Source: Photobacterium sp. DA100
Lineage (GTDB): Bacteria; Pseudomonadota; Gammaproteobacteria; Enterobacterales; Vibrionaceae
Length of the DNA stretch: 64,000 bases
Assembly: GCF_029223585.1 (NCBI RefSeq)
Contig: NZ_CP119423.1
Coordinates: 2,108,001-2,172,000 of the forward strand
Direction: 5' to 3'
Part shown: positions 43,177-54,076 of the stretch, one piece after another
Position numbering within the stretch: the first letter of the stretch is position 1
Layout of the letters: every line of letters begins with the position of its first letter
Position numbers and translations under genes: made by a program
Notes under the pieces: generated by a model
Told to the model about the DNA's origin: nothing
The model's input: the letters and a program-made list of their open reading frames with translations, nothing else
The model's database searches: none

Positions 43177-44547
43177 ATGACAGCCTTGACGATGACACTA
43201 CGCAAGTGGCTGTTTGACCGGAACAGTATTATTCTGCTGGCAGACATCGCCCTCTTTACCTTACTTTTAAATACCCTACCTTTTGACAAAGAAGTGGTTG
43301 TTGGTCTCAGTATTCTTGCTTTTGTTGCGGTACTTTGGCTGACCGAAGCCCTCCATGTCAGTATCACTGCGATTTTGGTACCGATCCTTGCCGTCAGTTT
43401 CGATATTTTCCCGACGCCTGCGGCGTTGAGTAATTTTGCCAACCCTATCATCTTCCTGTTTTTGGGTGGTTTTGCCCTCGCAGCAGCGTTACACAAGCAA
43501 GAGTTGGACAAGGCAATAGCCGATAAAGTGTTGCTGATCGCCCAGGGACGTATGTCGGTTGCCGTATTCATGCTCTTTGGTGTTTCTGCAGCCCTGTCTA
43601 TGTGGATCAGTAATACCGCCACCACCGCCATGATGCTACCGCTTGTGCTGGGGGTACTCAACAAGGTGAACGCCAAGAGCGAGCGCAGCACCTATGTATT
43701 CGTTCTTCTTGGTATTGCTTACTGCGCAAGTATCGGCGGTATTGCCACTGTCGTCGGTAGCCCGCCTAACGCCATCGCGGCCGCCGAAGTTGGCTTGAGC
43801 TTTACAGAGTGGATGGCATTCGGCTTGCCGGTATCGATTGTTTTGCTTCCTGTAACCGTCGCCCTGCTCTACTTTATGCTGAAGCCGAACTTGAAGCATA
43901 CCTTCGATCTAGACCACAAGCCTGTTGAGTGGAACAACGGCAAGCTGGCGACCTTGGTCATTTTCGGTATTACGGTTCTGCTGTGGATTTTCAGCAAGCC
44001 TATCAATGGCATGCTTGGCGGATTCAAGAGCTTTGACACGCTGGTTGCCCTGGCTGCGATTGTCATGCTTGGTGCATCGCGAGTGGTTCAGTGGAAAGAT
44101 ATCGAGAAGTCTACCGACTGGGGCGTGTTGCTACTATTTGGCGGCGGTATCTGCCTGAGTAATGTGCTCAAGGCCACTGGCACCAGTGTCTTCCTGGCCC
44201 ATAGCCTGAGTGGGTTCCTGGAGCAAGCCGGCTTGTTCTTCACCATCTTGGTGGTGGCAGGTTTTGTTGTGTTCCTCACTGAGTTTGCCAGTAATACCGC
44301 AAGTGCCGCGCTTCTCGTACCGGTCTTTGCCACTGTCGCCGAGGCTTTAGGCGTATCCCCGGTTATCCTGTCAGCCCTGATTGCCGTTGCCGCTTCTTGC
44401 GCATTCATGCTGCCAGTAGCGACACCACCGAATGCCATCGTCTTTGGCTCGGGCCATATCAAGCAGTCGGATATGATGAAAGTCGGGATTTACCTCAATA
44501 TCCTGTGTATCGCAGTACTGTCAGCGCTTGCCTACCTGTTCTGGTAA
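43177..44547 (+). CDS. DASS/SLC13-family dicarboxylate transporter (INDY type)
   Basis: A 456-residue sodium-coupled dicarboxylate symporter closely resembling the structurally known Vibrio cholerae INDY. The two SNT sodium/substrate motifs are present ([14 protein letters not shown] and [13 protein letters not shown]), as are [11 protein letters not shown] and [12 protein letters not shown]. It likely imports succinate, fumarate or malate. A near-consensus CRP site upstream (42902-42917) would fit catabolic control. It ends at a strong terminator. Confidence 0.92.
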   Translation: MTALTMTLRKWLFDRNSIILLADIALFTLLLNTLPFDKEVVVGLSILAFVAVLWLTEALHVSITAILVPILAVSFDIFPTPAALSNFANPIIFLFLGGFALAAALHKQELDKAIADKVLLIAQGRMSVAVFMLFGVSAALSMWISNTATTAMMLPLVLGVLNKVNAKSERSTYVFVLLGIAYCASIGGIATVVGSPPNAIAAAEVGLSFTEWMAFGLPVSIVLLPVTVALLYFMLKPNLKHTFDLDHKPVEWNNGKLATLVIFGITVLLWIFSKPINGMLGGFKSFDTLVALAAIVMLGASRVVQWKDIEKSTDWGVLLLFGGGICLSNVLKATGTSVFLAHSLSGFLEQAGLFFTILVVAGFVVFLTEFASNTASAALLVPVFATVAEALGVSPVILSALIAVAASCAFMLPVATPPNAIVFGSGHIKQSDMMKVGIYLNILCIAVLSALAYLFW

Positions 44548-44572
44548 CCCAAACAGACGCAAACAAGACAAC

Positions 44573-44600
44573 AAGGTGGGGCAATTGCCCCACCTTTTTT
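44573..44600 (+). terminator. Terminator of the INDY carrier gene
   Basis: AAGGTGGGGC / GCCCCACCTT with an AATT loop followed by T6. Confidence 0.92.
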
Positions 44601-44609
44601 GTCGGCACC

Positions 44610-45590
44610 TTACAGTTCATCGGCCGGAAAGCGAACGCCCAGTATCGCTCTCGCCTGGGTCGTAATTGCACTGACAATCTGGCTGCGAACAAGTCCTTCG
44701 TGGTTGACTGTACCAGCGTTCAACAAACGGGCAAACTCCTCGGCTTCATAGCGCATCGCATTCTCATCTTGCGCTACGGTTAAATCAACCGCAGGCTCGT
44801 CACGGCGACAAAGCCTAACGCCATGGCATTCAGATATAAAATCAACCAACAAGGTGCCCTGCTCGCCTTGGATTTCACTCGGGATAAAGCCATCGCTGAC
44901 TTTCGAGTGCGCAATAGTGACATCAAAATCCGCGTAATGCAGCACCAGTGTGCCATGGGCATCCACCCCGGAGTCGAGTAGGTTTCCCTGTGCCGTCATG
45001 CTGTTTGGCTCACCAAACAAGGCAATGGCACTGCTTAATGGGTAGACCCCGATATCCATCAGTGACCCATTGGAAAAAGCAGGGTTAAACGTATTGGGAT
45101 TCTCACCGTTTAGGTATTTCTGATAACGCGAGGAATACTGGCAGTAGGAAAAGTACACTTTGCGAATACGACCAAGCTTAGGTAGGGCTTTTTGAATCAC
45201 TGCAAAATTAGGGACATAGGTTGCCTTCATCGCTTCAAATAACAGCACTTGCTTTTCGGCAGCCAGTTCAACCAACTCTTGCACTTCATTAATATTGGAT
45301 GCCAATGGTTTCTCTCCAATCACATGCTTGCCCGCATTGATAAACACTTTGGCTTGCGGGGCATGCAACGAGTTGGGGCTTGCGATATACACGGCGTCTA
45401 TTACATCACTGTTTGCAAGATCCTCGAGTGAGTCATAACATTCTACTTGTCCATACTTACTGGCAAACTCAGACGCTTTTTCCAGTGTCCTGGAATAAAC
45501 AGCCATCAATTGGTACTGGCCCGTTGATAATGCAGCGCTGATAAAGCGGTCGGTGATCCAGTTTGTACCGATTACACCCAAACGAATCAT
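44610..45590 (-). CDS. Gfo/Idh/MocA-family oxidoreductase
   Basis: A 326-residue NAD(P)-dependent dehydrogenase. The Rossmann fold begins LGVIGTNWITDRFI, the family EKP motif is in HVIGEKPLASN, and GSLMDIGVYPLSSAI supplies the substrate-side Asp. Substrates in this family are sugars, inositols or heme-derived compounds; which one is unknown here. It is convergent with the INDY carrier and not clearly part of an operon. Confidence 0.9.
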   Translation of the reverse strand: MIRLGVIGTNWITDRFISAALSTGQYQLMAVYSRTLEKASEFASKYGQVECYDSLEDLANSDVIDAVYIASPNSLHAPQAKVFINAGKHVIGEKPLASNINEVQELVELAAEKQVLLFEAMKATYVPNFAVIQKALPKLGRIRKVYFSYCQYSSRYQKYLNGENPNTFNPAFSNGSLMDIGVYPLSSAIALFGEPNSMTAQGNLLDSGVDAHGTLVLHYADFDVTIAHSKVSDGFIPSEIQGEQGTLLVDFISECHGVRLCRRDEPAVDLTVAQDENAMRYEAEEFARLLNAGTVNHEGLVRSQIVSAITTQARAILGVRFPADEL

Positions 45591-45746
45591 TGGTTATTTC
45601 CTTAATGGTTACTAGCTGTATGCAGTGTAACAAATACTCATATCTGACATAACCTCAATATCTGTATAGAAACTCACCATATTCCTTGTGTTAACAGTCA
45701 GTTATGGTTTACTTTGGTTATGCCGAACAAATATACGAGTGAAGTT

Positions 45747-46817
45747 ATGTACTACGCAGAAATTACCGGATGGGGCAAGTGCCTCCCTCCTACTGAGCTG
45801 AGTAATGATGAGCTCAGTCAATTTGTTGATACTTCAGACGAATGGATACGAACTCGTACGGGTATCGAGTCTAGACGAATAAGCCATGTAAACACTTCTG
45901 AACTGGCCCATATCGCAGGAGCCCGTGCGCTTGCGGCTGCCGGCGTAGATGCCTCCGAATTGGACCTCATCATTGTCGCGACTTGCTCTCCAGACACCCT
46001 TGTCCCCAACATCGCCTCAAAAGTGCAGCTCGACCTGGGCGCAACCAAAGCTGCCGCCTTCGATATGAATGCCGCTTGTACGGGGTTCCTGTATGGTCTG
46101 GAAACTGCGACCAAAATGATTCAGGCCGGAAATTACCAGCATGTATTGGTTATCGGAGCCGAACGCCTGTCATGGTATCTCGACTGGAGCCAGCGTGATA
46201 CGGCGGTACTTTTTGGTGACGGCGCAGGCGCTGCTGTTCTGAGCCGCTCAACCCAGCTCTCTGGCCTGCTCGATGCCCAATTGGGCTGTGATCCAGAAGG
46301 AAGAGATGTGCTGGCCATCCCGGAATTCGGCACGGCCATGGATCGCTTCAACCCAGATGCCGGACATTTTGCCTTCAACTTTGTGGGACGGGAAATATTC
46401 CGACGTGCCGTGCGGGGAATGGGAACGGCTGCTAACACTGTGTTGCGAAGGGCCAACCTAACCCAGGGGGATATTGATGTGGTGATCCCCCACCAAGCTA
46501 ACCAGCGTATAATCGAAGCCCTGTGCGACCATGCCGGCATTCCGCAGGACAAAGCTTTCGTTAATATTCACCAGTATGGCAATACGTCAGCCGCAACCGT
46601 GCCTATTGCGCTATGCGAAGCGGTGGAGCAAGGCCGGGTCAAACCCGGTGACACTATTCTGTCAGCGGCATTTGGTGCGGGACTGACCTGGGGTGCCGCC
46701 GTTATCAAGTGGGGGCAGCGTGTCACACCGGTTAACGCCTCCGATGCCGAACTGCCAGAATGTCACCAGACGGCGACGGAACTGCTGGAAAATGCAATTC
46801 GCCACTGCACCAAATAA
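45747..46817 (+). CDS. Beta-ketoacyl-ACP synthase III (FabH-like), orphan copy
   Basis: A 356-residue KAS III. The catalytic triad is visible: Cys in [12 protein letters not shown], His in [13 protein letters not shown] and Asn in [17 protein letters not shown] condenses acetyl-CoA or another acyl-CoA with malonyl-ACP. It is not in a fab cluster (no plsX, fabD or acpP nearby), so it is probably the second FabH of the organism, perhaps using a different acyl-CoA. I start it at the ATG at 45747 (MYYAEITGW); the frame is open 11 codons upstream to a TTG. Confidence 0.9.
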   Translation: MYYAEITGWGKCLPPTELSNDELSQFVDTSDEWIRTRTGIESRRISHVNTSELAHIAGARALAAAGVDASELDLIIVATCSPDTLVPNIASKVQLDLGATKAAAFDMNAACTGFLYGLETATKMIQAGNYQHVLVIGAERLSWYLDWSQRDTAVLFGDGAGAAVLSRSTQLSGLLDAQLGCDPEGRDVLAIPEFGTAMDRFNPDAGHFAFNFVGREIFRRAVRGMGTAANTVLRRANLTQGDIDVVIPHQANQRIIEALCDHAGIPQDKAFVNIHQYGNTSAATVPIALCEAVEQGRVKPGDTILSAAFGAGLTWGAAVIKWGQRVTPVNASDAELPECHQTATELLENAIRHCTK

Positions 46818-46842
46818 CATTGGTAATATCAGCCTCCATAAT

Positions 46843-46873
46843 AAAAAACCAGCACGCGTGTGCTGGTTTTTTT
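46843..46873. terminator. Bidirectional terminator after the KAS III gene
   Basis: AACCAGCAC / GTGCTGGTT with a GCGT loop, A run on the left and T7 on the right. Confidence 0.92.
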
Positions 46874-46894
46874 ATTGACCTACAGAGCTAGAAG

Positions 46895-48193
46895 TTAAAC
46901 CACCTCAACCCGGTTACGTCCCTGCTGCTTTGCTCTATACAGTGCGTTATCCGCCCGCTGTATGAATGTCTCTATCTTCTCATCGGGCCGATGCTCTGCC
47001 ACACCGACGCTACAGGTGATACGGAGCCCATTTGTCCATTGGTAACTCTCGACAATTTCCCGCACCATTTCGGCAAACTCCCTTGCGCCACGAAGGTTGG
47101 TGGCAGGACAAAAAATAATGAACTCCTCACCGCCCCAACGTACGACTACATCCGTTTTTCGCGCTCGCAGATTCAGCACCCTGCCAAATTCTTTAAGTAC
47201 TTCGTCACCGCCGTGATGCCCCAATGAATCATTGATTCGCTTGAAATAATCGATATCGATATACACCATCGACAATGCGTGGCAGTTTCGTTGCGAAAAA
47301 TCAACGATTTCCCGCAACCAGCGATCTACCGCATGTCGGTTTTGCGTTCCCGTCAGATTATCGGTGAACGCGAGCTGCTCAAGCGCCAGCGACTGTTGAT
47401 ACAGTTGCTTGTTAGCCTGTTTGAGATAATCCGCCTGCGCCCCCATTTGCTTGACCCGGTCAGCAAGACGCCGACGTTCTGCTACCAAAAAGTAGATAGC
47501 AGCCAGCACCCAAAGCAAAATATTAACCCTAAGAAGTGCGGATTCTGATAGCCAGTGACCATAAAAAACCAGCCGGTTCAGTTTAATCGAATAATGTGCA
47601 GGCTTGACGTGACTACCTGTCGCAATTTCAATTTGCACTATGTTATCGAACTGAGGGCCAGAATTTTCAATCGGTACTTGGTAATCAGCTATCCACCATG
47701 AAAGCACCTGAAATGCTTTCAAAGGGATCACTTTCATGCCGTCGCCTAAACCTGGTGCAAACTCTATCGCATTGAATTTATATGACACAGGATCATCGGT
47801 GCTGGAATAATCAGGATCGAAATTGCGTAAATAAACCCTGAGACGTTCGCCATCCATCAGGCTGTAATAGTCGACATCAATGCCGATGGAGTGAAACGAA
47901 GATAGGTCTAGACCACCCATCGTGCCTACCAGATCAATCGATATCTCACAAAATGGCCACTTTCCCTGTGTACCTATATCGCAGTTCAACTTAACTGCCT
48001 TGCCATTAAAGTCGATATAGGACTGAGTGTCCCCCCCTTGGCTACTGTCATCGATACTGGAATAAATGGCATTCCTGGCATCAATTTTCAGCTCTTTTTC
48101 AAATCCCCCTAAGATATGAAACAACGCTGTTAACGATGAAAACGTTAGCAGGATATAAGCCGCTAGTCGTATACGTCGCCTTAAATTGTCCAT
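46895..48193 (-). CDS. Membrane diguanylate cyclase with a jelly-roll-like periplasmic sensor
   Basis: A 432-residue GGDEF protein. A membrane helix (AAYILLTFSSLTALFHILG) is followed by a periplasmic domain of about 180 residues, predicted beta-rich (WPFCEISIDLVGTMGGLDLSSF, YYSLMDGERLRVYLRNFD), and a second helix (VNILLWVLAAIYFLV) before the cytosolic GGDEF domain. The catalytic site reads GGEEF with an RXXD inhibitory site (RKTD) five residues upstream, so it should make c-di-GMP and be product-inhibited. The sensor domain resembles carbohydrate-binding modules; a sugar or wall ligand is an inference. Confidence 0.85.
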   Translation of the reverse strand: MDNLRRRIRLAAYILLTFSSLTALFHILGGFEKELKIDARNAIYSSIDDSSQGGDTQSYIDFNGKAVKLNCDIGTQGKWPFCEISIDLVGTMGGLDLSSFHSIGIDVDYYSLMDGERLRVYLRNFDPDYSSTDDPVSYKFNAIEFAPGLGDGMKVIPLKAFQVLSWWIADYQVPIENSGPQFDNIVQIEIATGSHVKPAHYSIKLNRLVFYGHWLSESALLRVNILLWVLAAIYFLVAERRRLADRVKQMGAQADYLKQANKQLYQQSLALEQLAFTDNLTGTQNRHAVDRWLREIVDFSQRNCHALSMVYIDIDYFKRINDSLGHHGGDEVLKEFGRVLNLRARKTDVVVRWGGEEFIIFCPATNLRGAREFAEMVREIVESYQWTNGLRITCSVGVAEHRPDEKIETFIQRADNALYRAKQQGRNRVEVV

Positions 48194-48385
48194 GAATACC
48201 TATGACAAATAATAAAAAGGAAAATAAATGGGGCAATATTTCGTTCATTAACAGTAAGATAGAATAGAATACCAGAAGCTTCAGCTATCACCAAGCCTCT
48301 AAATTTTCATCAAAAAATAAGAGTCAGAAATTACTGCTTGATCACGTATTTCTACACGCGCAAGGCAGGCACCCTCGCTTTTGAC

Positions 48386-48413
48386 ACAAAAAGCACCACA
48401 TAGGTGGTGCTTT
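48386..48413 (-). terminator. Terminator of the rhlE-like gene
   Basis: AAAGCACCAC / GTGGTGCTTT with an ATAG loop; T run on the minus strand. It lies about 35 bases past the stop. Confidence 0.85.
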
Positions 48414-48445
48414 ATTGAAGGTGAAAAATGGAAGCGGTAAAAAGG

Positions 48446-49696
48446 CTACTTACGCTGGCGCTGACGCCCTCTATGCTTGTGAACTTGAGACTTAGCCTTG
48501 GCACGGCGCTTGTCACTCGAACGCCCGCGGCGGCGGTTTTCCGGTGGCTCAATCGTCGGATCAGGCTCGTAGCCTTCTAGCCACTGCTGCGGCAAGCGCG
48601 TATCAAGCAGCTCTTCGATGGCCCGAAGCGCCCACTCTTCATCCAGGCTCATCAGTGAGATCGCGTGCCCTGCCTGCCCTGCTCGGCCGGTACGGCCAAT
48701 GCGGTGGACATAATCTTCGGCTTTAAATGGCATCTCATAGTTGACGACATATTCCAACTGTTCGATATCCAGCCCACGGGCAGCCACATCAGTTGCGACC
48801 AAGACCCTTGCCTTGCCCGATTTGAAATCGTCCAGCGCACGCTGGCGCGCGCCTTGGCTTTTATCCCCATTGATCGAGACAGCCTTGATTCCATCTTTGC
48901 CAAGCTCCTTGGCAAGCTCATCCGAGCCCTGCTTGGTTTTGGTGAACACCAGAACCTGCTGCCAATTTCGGGAACCGATCAAATAAGCCAGTAACTCACT
49001 TTTTCTATGCTTATCGACTGGGTACACCATCTGCTCGACCGTAACCGCGGCGCTATTGCTTGGCGTTACCTCGATCAGCTTTGGCTCATCCAAAATGTCA
49101 TACGCAAGCTTCTTGACCTGCTTGCCAAATGTCGCCGAAAAGAAAGCAGTCTGGCGCTCAACATGCATGCGCTTGAGAATACGCTTGATGTCATCAATAA
49201 AACCCATATCCAACATGCGGTCGGCTTCATCCAGCACCAGATAGCTGATCTGGCTGAGATCAACCGTGCGCACATGCGCGTGGTCAAGCAGGCGGCCTGG
49301 CGTGGCAACCAAAATATCCACGCCCGACTCGAGGGCTTTGACCTGCACCTTCATGCTCGTGCCACCGTAGGCCACTGCAACTTTCAGCTCAGTATCTTTC
49401 GCATACCCGCTCAAGCTATCGAACACTTGCTGGGCCAGCTCGCGGGTCGGTGTCAGGATCAAGGCTTTGACCTGTTTTGCTTCCGTCGCAGTGCCATTGC
49501 CTTCCAATAGGCGATGCAGCAGAGGCAAACCAAACGCGGCTGTCTTTCCCGTACCGGTCTGGGCACCGGCCAAAACATCATGGCCTGCTAATATTTCAGG
49601 AATAGCCTGCTGCTGCACCGGTGTTGGCTGCTCGAAACCGAGAGAAGAAACATTTTCAACAAGTTGGCTATTTAGCCCCAGCGATTGGAAAGACAT
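48446..49696 (-). CDS. rhlE: DEAD-box RNA helicase, RhlE group
   Basis: A 416-residue ATP-dependent RNA helicase. The Q motif (FEQPTPVQQQAIP), motif I AQTGTGKT, Ia PTRELAQQ, motif II DEAD (VLDEADRMLD), motif III SAT, and motif VI HRIGRTGRAG are all present. The basic tail (RRRGRSSDKRRAKAKSQVHKHRGRQRQRK) binds RNA. It most resembles RhlE, which remodels ribosome assembly intermediates. The ATG at 49696 (MSFQSLGL) fits the family; a TTG or ATG five codons upstream is possible. Confidence 0.92.
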   Translation of the reverse strand: MSFQSLGLNSQLVENVSSLGFEQPTPVQQQAIPEILAGHDVLAGAQTGTGKTAAFGLPLLHRLLEGNGTATEAKQVKALILTPTRELAQQVFDSLSGYAKDTELKVAVAYGGTSMKVQVKALESGVDILVATPGRLLDHAHVRTVDLSQISYLVLDEADRMLDMGFIDDIKRILKRMHVERQTAFFSATFGKQVKKLAYDILDEPKLIEVTPSNSAAVTVEQMVYPVDKHRKSELLAYLIGSRNWQQVLVFTKTKQGSDELAKELGKDGIKAVSINGDKSQGARQRALDDFKSGKARVLVATDVAARGLDIEQLEYVVNYEMPFKAEDYVHRIGRTGRAGQAGHAISLMSLDEEWALRAIEELLDTRLPQQWLEGYEPDPTIEPPENRRRGRSSDKRRAKAKSQVHKHRGRQRQRK

Positions 49697-49796
49697 GCAA
49701 AATACCGACAATTTTCAAAAGAGGCCGGATTCTAGCAAAAAAGCTGGGCAAGTGTGAGTGTTGGCGGGAAGTTTCCGGTTTTTAGTCGCCACAAAG

Positions 49797-49821
49797 TAAA
49801 AAGCACCGCAAAGCGGTGCTT
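49797..49821 (-). terminator. Terminator of nagK
   Basis: AAGCACCGC / GCGGTGCTT with an AAA loop, followed on the minus strand by TTTTTAC. It lies 35 bases past the nagK stop. Confidence 0.85.
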
Positions 49822-49855
49822 GAATGATATCGAATAGTGACAGCTGAATCGTAAA

Positions 49856-50764
49856 TTATTTAATATTCAGGAATGCAGCACCACGGACGCCGCCTGAATC
49901 ACCATGTTTTGCTTTGATGATCTTCGGACATTTTGCAACAGAAAGCAGGTACTTCGGAATGCGCTTTGGCATCTCTTCGTAAATCAGCTCGAAGTTTGAC
50001 AGGCCGCCACCCAGCGCAACCACGTGTGGATCCGTAGCTGTGAATAGGTTTGCAAAACAGATCGCCAATAGTTCCATGAAGCGTTCTACGTGCTCAACCG
50101 CCTTGGCTTCACCTTCAGCATGCGCCTTGATGATGTCGATCGCTTTCTTCTCTTCACCGTAGTAATGGGCGTAAAGCAGTTCGAAACCACGGCCAGACAA
50201 ATAACTGTCCAGGCAGCCTTTCTTATCGCAGCCACAGCCTAGCAGCGGTGCATTTTCACCCAAGTGGAACCATGCATCGATAGGCAGGCGGGTATGACCG
50301 ACTTCGCCAGCAACGTGATTGCGGCCCGAGAAAACTTTACCTTCATAGATAAAGCCGCCACCAAAACCAGTCCCCAGGATCAAACCCAGCACTGAAGGCT
50401 CATCTTGTAGCTCCTCGTCCCACGCTTCAGAAAGCGCAAAACAGTTCGCATCGTTTTCAATTTTTACCGAACGACCAATTTTTGCTTCAAGATCTTTACG
50501 TAGCGGCTTTCCTTTTGCCGCAGGTACGTTAACGGTCAGAACAGTGCCATCATCAGCATCTTCCATGCCCGGCAAACCCAAACCAATCGAGCCTTCACAA
50601 CCAAACTGTGCATCGTATTTATTTACCAAGCCGGCGATAGTCTCGACCAACAGATCATAATTATCTGTCGGGGTTGGCACTCGCTCGGTGGCGACACGCT
50701 CAAGTTTTTCGTTAAACGCGCCAAACTCAATCTTGGTTCCACCCACATCAAAGCCGTAGTACAT
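49856..50764 (-). CDS. nagK: N-acetyl-D-glucosamine kinase NagK (ROK family)
   Basis: NagK phosphorylates GlcNAc released from wall recycling or chitin breakdown. The 302-residue protein opens [17 protein letters not shown] (ROK ATP site), carries the zinc-type [17 protein letters not shown] motif (the ROK signature and conserved Cys), [16 protein letters not shown], and ends [15 protein letters not shown], all very close to E. coli NagK. It stands alone with its own terminator. Salvaged GlcNAc-6-phosphate would enter the usual nag pathway encoded elsewhere. Confidence 0.95.
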   Translation of the reverse strand: MYYGFDVGGTKIEFGAFNEKLERVATERVPTPTDNYDLLVETIAGLVNKYDAQFGCEGSIGLGLPGMEDADDGTVLTVNVPAAKGKPLRKDLEAKIGRSVKIENDANCFALSEAWDEELQDEPSVLGLILGTGFGGGFIYEGKVFSGRNHVAGEVGHTRLPIDAWFHLGENAPLLGCGCDKKGCLDSYLSGRGFELLYAHYYGEEKKAIDIIKAHAEGEAKAVEHVERFMELLAICFANLFTATDPHVVALGGGLSNFELIYEEMPKRIPKYLLSVAKCPKIIKAKHGDSGGVRGAAFLNIK

Positions 50765-50953
50765 CCTGCACTCCCAAAAAATAAGAAAAAAACAAAACTG
50801 AAAAAATTATCCACATATCTACACCTACAGACTGTGACGAGCTGCAGATTTAGCAGGGCTGCATGGTGCTTGCTATCGCGATTGCTGAAAGAAACATCAA
50901 AATGTTGCATAATTTAAATGCACTTCAGCAATACCTAAGCCTAATTCCCCTGC

Positions 50954-51676
50954 TTAGGCATAACTTGCCATGTATTCGCGCAGCTGGATGATCGCGTTAT
51001 CATCAGGAAGCACCCGGTTCATTTTACCGGTGAGGTAGTTTTCGCGGAAAACATCAAACCACAAATCCAATACATCGGCATTTCTTGACTCACCGAAAAG
51101 ATCGATAATTCGCGCGGCGACTTCAGCGGTACCCAATTGGTTTTCTTTTGAGGCTTCGCGCACTTTGTACCGTGAAGGCTTTTCTGGATTGATGGACAGA
51201 ACAGGGAACTGATTCAAGTAAGGGCTCTTGCGGAACATTTTCTTCGCTTCCGCCCAGCTGCCATCAAGCATAATAAACAATGGTCGCTTACCCGGCTCCA
51301 TTTCTACTCGCTCGGCAACACGTTCCGGGGCCGAATATTCCGCTGGGAACACGACAAACGGCTGCCATTGTGGGTCCTCGAGTAGCGCCAGCATCTCAGG
51401 ATTTGGCTCGGTACGCGACCAGATATAGGCATAGGTATCTTCAAACAAATCGGCGATCAGACGGCCGGTATTGCTAGGCTTGAGGATCTCATCATCATAC
51501 ATCACCAACAAGAAAGCGGCATCCGATGTGATTTCCGGCTTGCTGGAGCAAATACACAAATGTTTGCGCAACATACAGAATAAGCAGCGCTCTACTTTAC
51601 AGCCACGGGCAAGAAACGGACGAGTAGAACGAGCAAGGCGCTCATCATATAACTTATGAACAGCATGAATACGCAT
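50954..51676 (-). CDS. tapT: TapT, tRNA-uridine aminocarboxypropyltransferase (DTW domain)
   Basis: DTW-domain enzymes transfer the 3-amino-3-carboxypropyl group of SAM to U47 of tRNA. The 240-residue protein has an N-terminal cysteine cluster (RCLFCMLRKHLCIC) for zinc, the DTW-type motif MLDGSWAEAKKMFRKSPYL (here DGSW), RYKVREASKENQLGTAE, and a helical C-terminus. It is E. coli YfiP-like. Single gene; the neighbours do not share a pathway. Confidence 0.9.
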   Translation of the reverse strand: MRIHAVHKLYDERLARSTRPFLARGCKVERCLFCMLRKHLCICSSKPEITSDAAFLLVMYDDEILKPSNTGRLIADLFEDTYAYIWSRTEPNPEMLALLEDPQWQPFVVFPAEYSAPERVAERVEMEPGKRPLFIMLDGSWAEAKKMFRKSPYLNQFPVLSINPEKPSRYKVREASKENQLGTAEVAARIIDLFGESRNADVLDLWFDVFRENYLTGKMNRVLPDDNAIIQLREYMASYA

Positions 51677-51694
51677 AACGGTTTACCTAACAAC

Positions 51695-51722
51695 AAAAAA
51701 CGCCAGCATTCTACTGGCGTTT
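51695..51722 (-). terminator. Terminator of the MCP gene
   Basis: AAACGCCAG / CTGGCGTTT with a 7-base loop; T run on the minus strand. It falls between the MCP stop and the tapT start. Confidence 0.82.
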
Positions 51723-51757
51723 GTATACCCATGCTAGCTCAAAATGCACAATCGTCG

Positions 51758-53797
51758 CTAAGGCTGCAACCGATATGTCGACAGTAAATCCTGCTGCTGG
51801 TGGGCGATATCTGATACCATTCCGGCCTGCTCCACCAGCGTCTTCAACTCTCGGCTGTTAGTTTGCGCTTTCAGGGAGACCCGCTCAACACTTTGCCCGA
51901 CATCGATCGAGGCATTTTCCTGTTGCTGGGTTGCCGCTGCAATGGCAATCACCTTGTCATTGATCGTGGCAATCATTGATTTAATCTGATGAATTGATGC
52001 CTGCACCTCACTACTCAAGTCAATCGAGGATGTCATCTCCTCCCGACTGACCACCATCGCTTGATTGACATCCCTTGCAGCCCGGTGCAGCTCATCAATC
52101 GTGGTACGAATCGACGCTGTTTGCATATTAGTTTCGCTGGCTAACTTGCGAACCTCATCGGCTACCACGGCAAACCCCCTGCCCTGCTCGCCCGCACGAG
52201 CGGCTTCAATGGCGGCATTGAGTGCCAGCAGGTTGGTGTTATCGGCAATCGTACTGATCAATTCCACCACCTGGGTGATTTTATCGACGTGGCTATCGAG
52301 CTCTTTCATGCGGGTTTCATTAACCGCAAAGCGCTCATCCAATTGGCGTAACCGCAATGTGCTCTGTTCGATAATATCAACCCCTTGCTGAGCCATATTA
52401 TTAGCCTGCATGGCTTCTTGCTCTGACTCGTAAGTACTGGCAACAATCTCTTTAATCGAGATTTCAAGCTGCGAAATAGCCGTTGCAATAGCTGTTAATT
52501 CATCACTTTGCTCTTTGATGGCAATCCGCGACTGCGAGGCCGCTTTCTGACTGGTTTCCGCAGCCATGCTCAACTGGTGGCTGTTTGCCACTAGCTGGCC
52601 GAGTGTCTGGCTATTGTTGAAGTTTGATTGATTCAGTAAACCGCCTAACACGGCAAACTCTTTCGGTGCATCCTGAGTGGCCTTAACGGTTAGATCACCA
52701 TTGCTCGTCGCCTTGACGACACGGTCTATTTTCTGCAGCGAGCGTTTTACTGAATGGCTGATCCAGCCACTGGCAAAAATGGCAACCACCAGGCCAACAA
52801 TACTAAAGGTAATAAACAATGCCATCGCATTTTCACTCGCCTCTATAACCCCGGCCTCGCCTTGCTCAACCAACCTATTGGCACCATCGATAAGCGTATT
52901 AATCTGGGTAGCCATGGACCCGATTTGCTGATGGGCTTCTCGCACCTTGGCTGCCTGCTCTTGCTGAAGTGCCAGTGTCTGAAGCTGCAGCGCAACAATG
53001 CCATTATACTCGAACAGTGCTTTCACCATTGAGAACGGCACCGTAACACTGGTGTAGTCCGCAATACTCGGGTCGAGGCGATGCATTTCCCGCCAGGCAT
53101 ATTTCATACCCGACAGGTTGGTACTTTGCAGGCTACGTACCAACCCTCGTGCTTTAGATAAATCACGCTCGAGCATCAATGCCATCAGATGACTTGCCAT
53201 TTCCAGCGAGTGATTCACAAAATTTGTAACATGGTTAATGCCAGCTAAATTATTGGCAAACACTTCGGTACCAACACGGCTCATTTCGGCGCGAACTGAA
53301 GAAACCGCATAATTCATCATCGCTTTGTCGGTTTCGATTTTATCCTGGTTAATCAATATCTCTTGCTGAGACTGGTATAGCGTTGCAGCCGTTGTGCCCA
53401 CGTCATCAGCCTGGCTAATTAGCGCATGAATATCATTAGTCAACCAACCTAGTTGGTTTTTATCCGCAAGACGCTGTAGTTCACCGAGTGCCGCTGCCAT
53501 TGTTTTCTGCTCGCTGACGAAAGCTTGATGTGCAATATCAAGCTCTTCAACAGACGAGCTGTTGATCATCTCACCGAGATGCTGGGCAGATTGCAATGAC
53601 GCCCTGACAATCACACTGCTGTTCATAGTAACCGGCAGCGCCTGATGACTGAGAACGTCAAATTCCCGCGTAATATTTTTCAGTCCATTATTACCGAAAA
53701 AAGAAAGTAACCCACCGGTCACGACCAGTAATACAAAAACAATTTGAATGGCGGCTACAATGGAGAGACGGGGTTTACCCCGCAACTGGTTTTTCAT
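51758..53797 (-). CDS. Methyl-accepting chemotaxis protein
   Basis: A 679-residue transducer. One membrane helix lies near the N-terminus ([23 protein letters not shown]), a periplasmic sensor of about 280 residues with long helices follows, a second helix ([21 protein letters not shown]) precedes a HAMP-like segment, and the cytoplasmic tip [34 protein letters not shown] is canonical. Methylation helices are Gln/Glu-rich. The ligand is unknown. Start chosen at 53797 (MKNQLRGK); two ATGs and an open upstream frame make this uncertain by a few codons. Confidence 0.92.
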   Translation of the reverse strand: MKNQLRGKPRLSIVAAIQIVFVLLVVTGGLLSFFGNNGLKNITREFDVLSHQALPVTMNSSVIVRASLQSAQHLGEMINSSSVEELDIAHQAFVSEQKTMAAALGELQRLADKNQLGWLTNDIHALISQADDVGTTAATLYQSQQEILINQDKIETDKAMMNYAVSSVRAEMSRVGTEVFANNLAGINHVTNFVNHSLEMASHLMALMLERDLSKARGLVRSLQSTNLSGMKYAWREMHRLDPSIADYTSVTVPFSMVKALFEYNGIVALQLQTLALQQEQAAKVREAHQQIGSMATQINTLIDGANRLVEQGEAGVIEASENAMALFITFSIVGLVVAIFASGWISHSVKRSLQKIDRVVKATSNGDLTVKATQDAPKEFAVLGGLLNQSNFNNSQTLGQLVANSHQLSMAAETSQKAASQSRIAIKEQSDELTAIATAISQLEISIKEIVASTYESEQEAMQANNMAQQGVDIIEQSTLRLRQLDERFAVNETRMKELDSHVDKITQVVELISTIADNTNLLALNAAIEAARAGEQGRGFAVVADEVRKLASETNMQTASIRTTIDELHRAARDVNQAMVVSREEMTSSIDLSSEVQASIHQIKSMIATINDKVIAIAAATQQQENASIDVGQSVERVSLKAQTNSRELKTLVEQAGMVSDIAHQQQDLLSTYRLQP

Positions 53798-54045
53798 GCT
53801 GATCATATCCCTGATTAAGTTCAGCCAGTATCGTGATCTGACACATCCTCTCCCCAAGAACAGAAACGAAATGGTTTTATGTCTCTATTTCAGCTAGCGG
53901 GACAGGACATCTTGGAGGCAAACTTACTCAATAAATATGACAATTAGATTTCAGTTAACTATGTCATCCTTGGTATCAATAGCAAAAACAATTTATCCGG
54001 ACAAAAGTGGAGAAATAACGAAGCGAAACCGGAAGTCTGCTGAAA

Positions 54046-54076
54046 TAAAAAAAGCAGCTAACTGCTGCTTTTTTTA
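54046..54076. terminator. Bidirectional terminator at the end of the DUF3802-like gene
   Basis: AAAGCAGC / GCTGCTTT with a 5-base loop, A7 on the left and T8 on the right. It overlaps the stop codon of the minus-strand gene. Confidence 0.9.
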
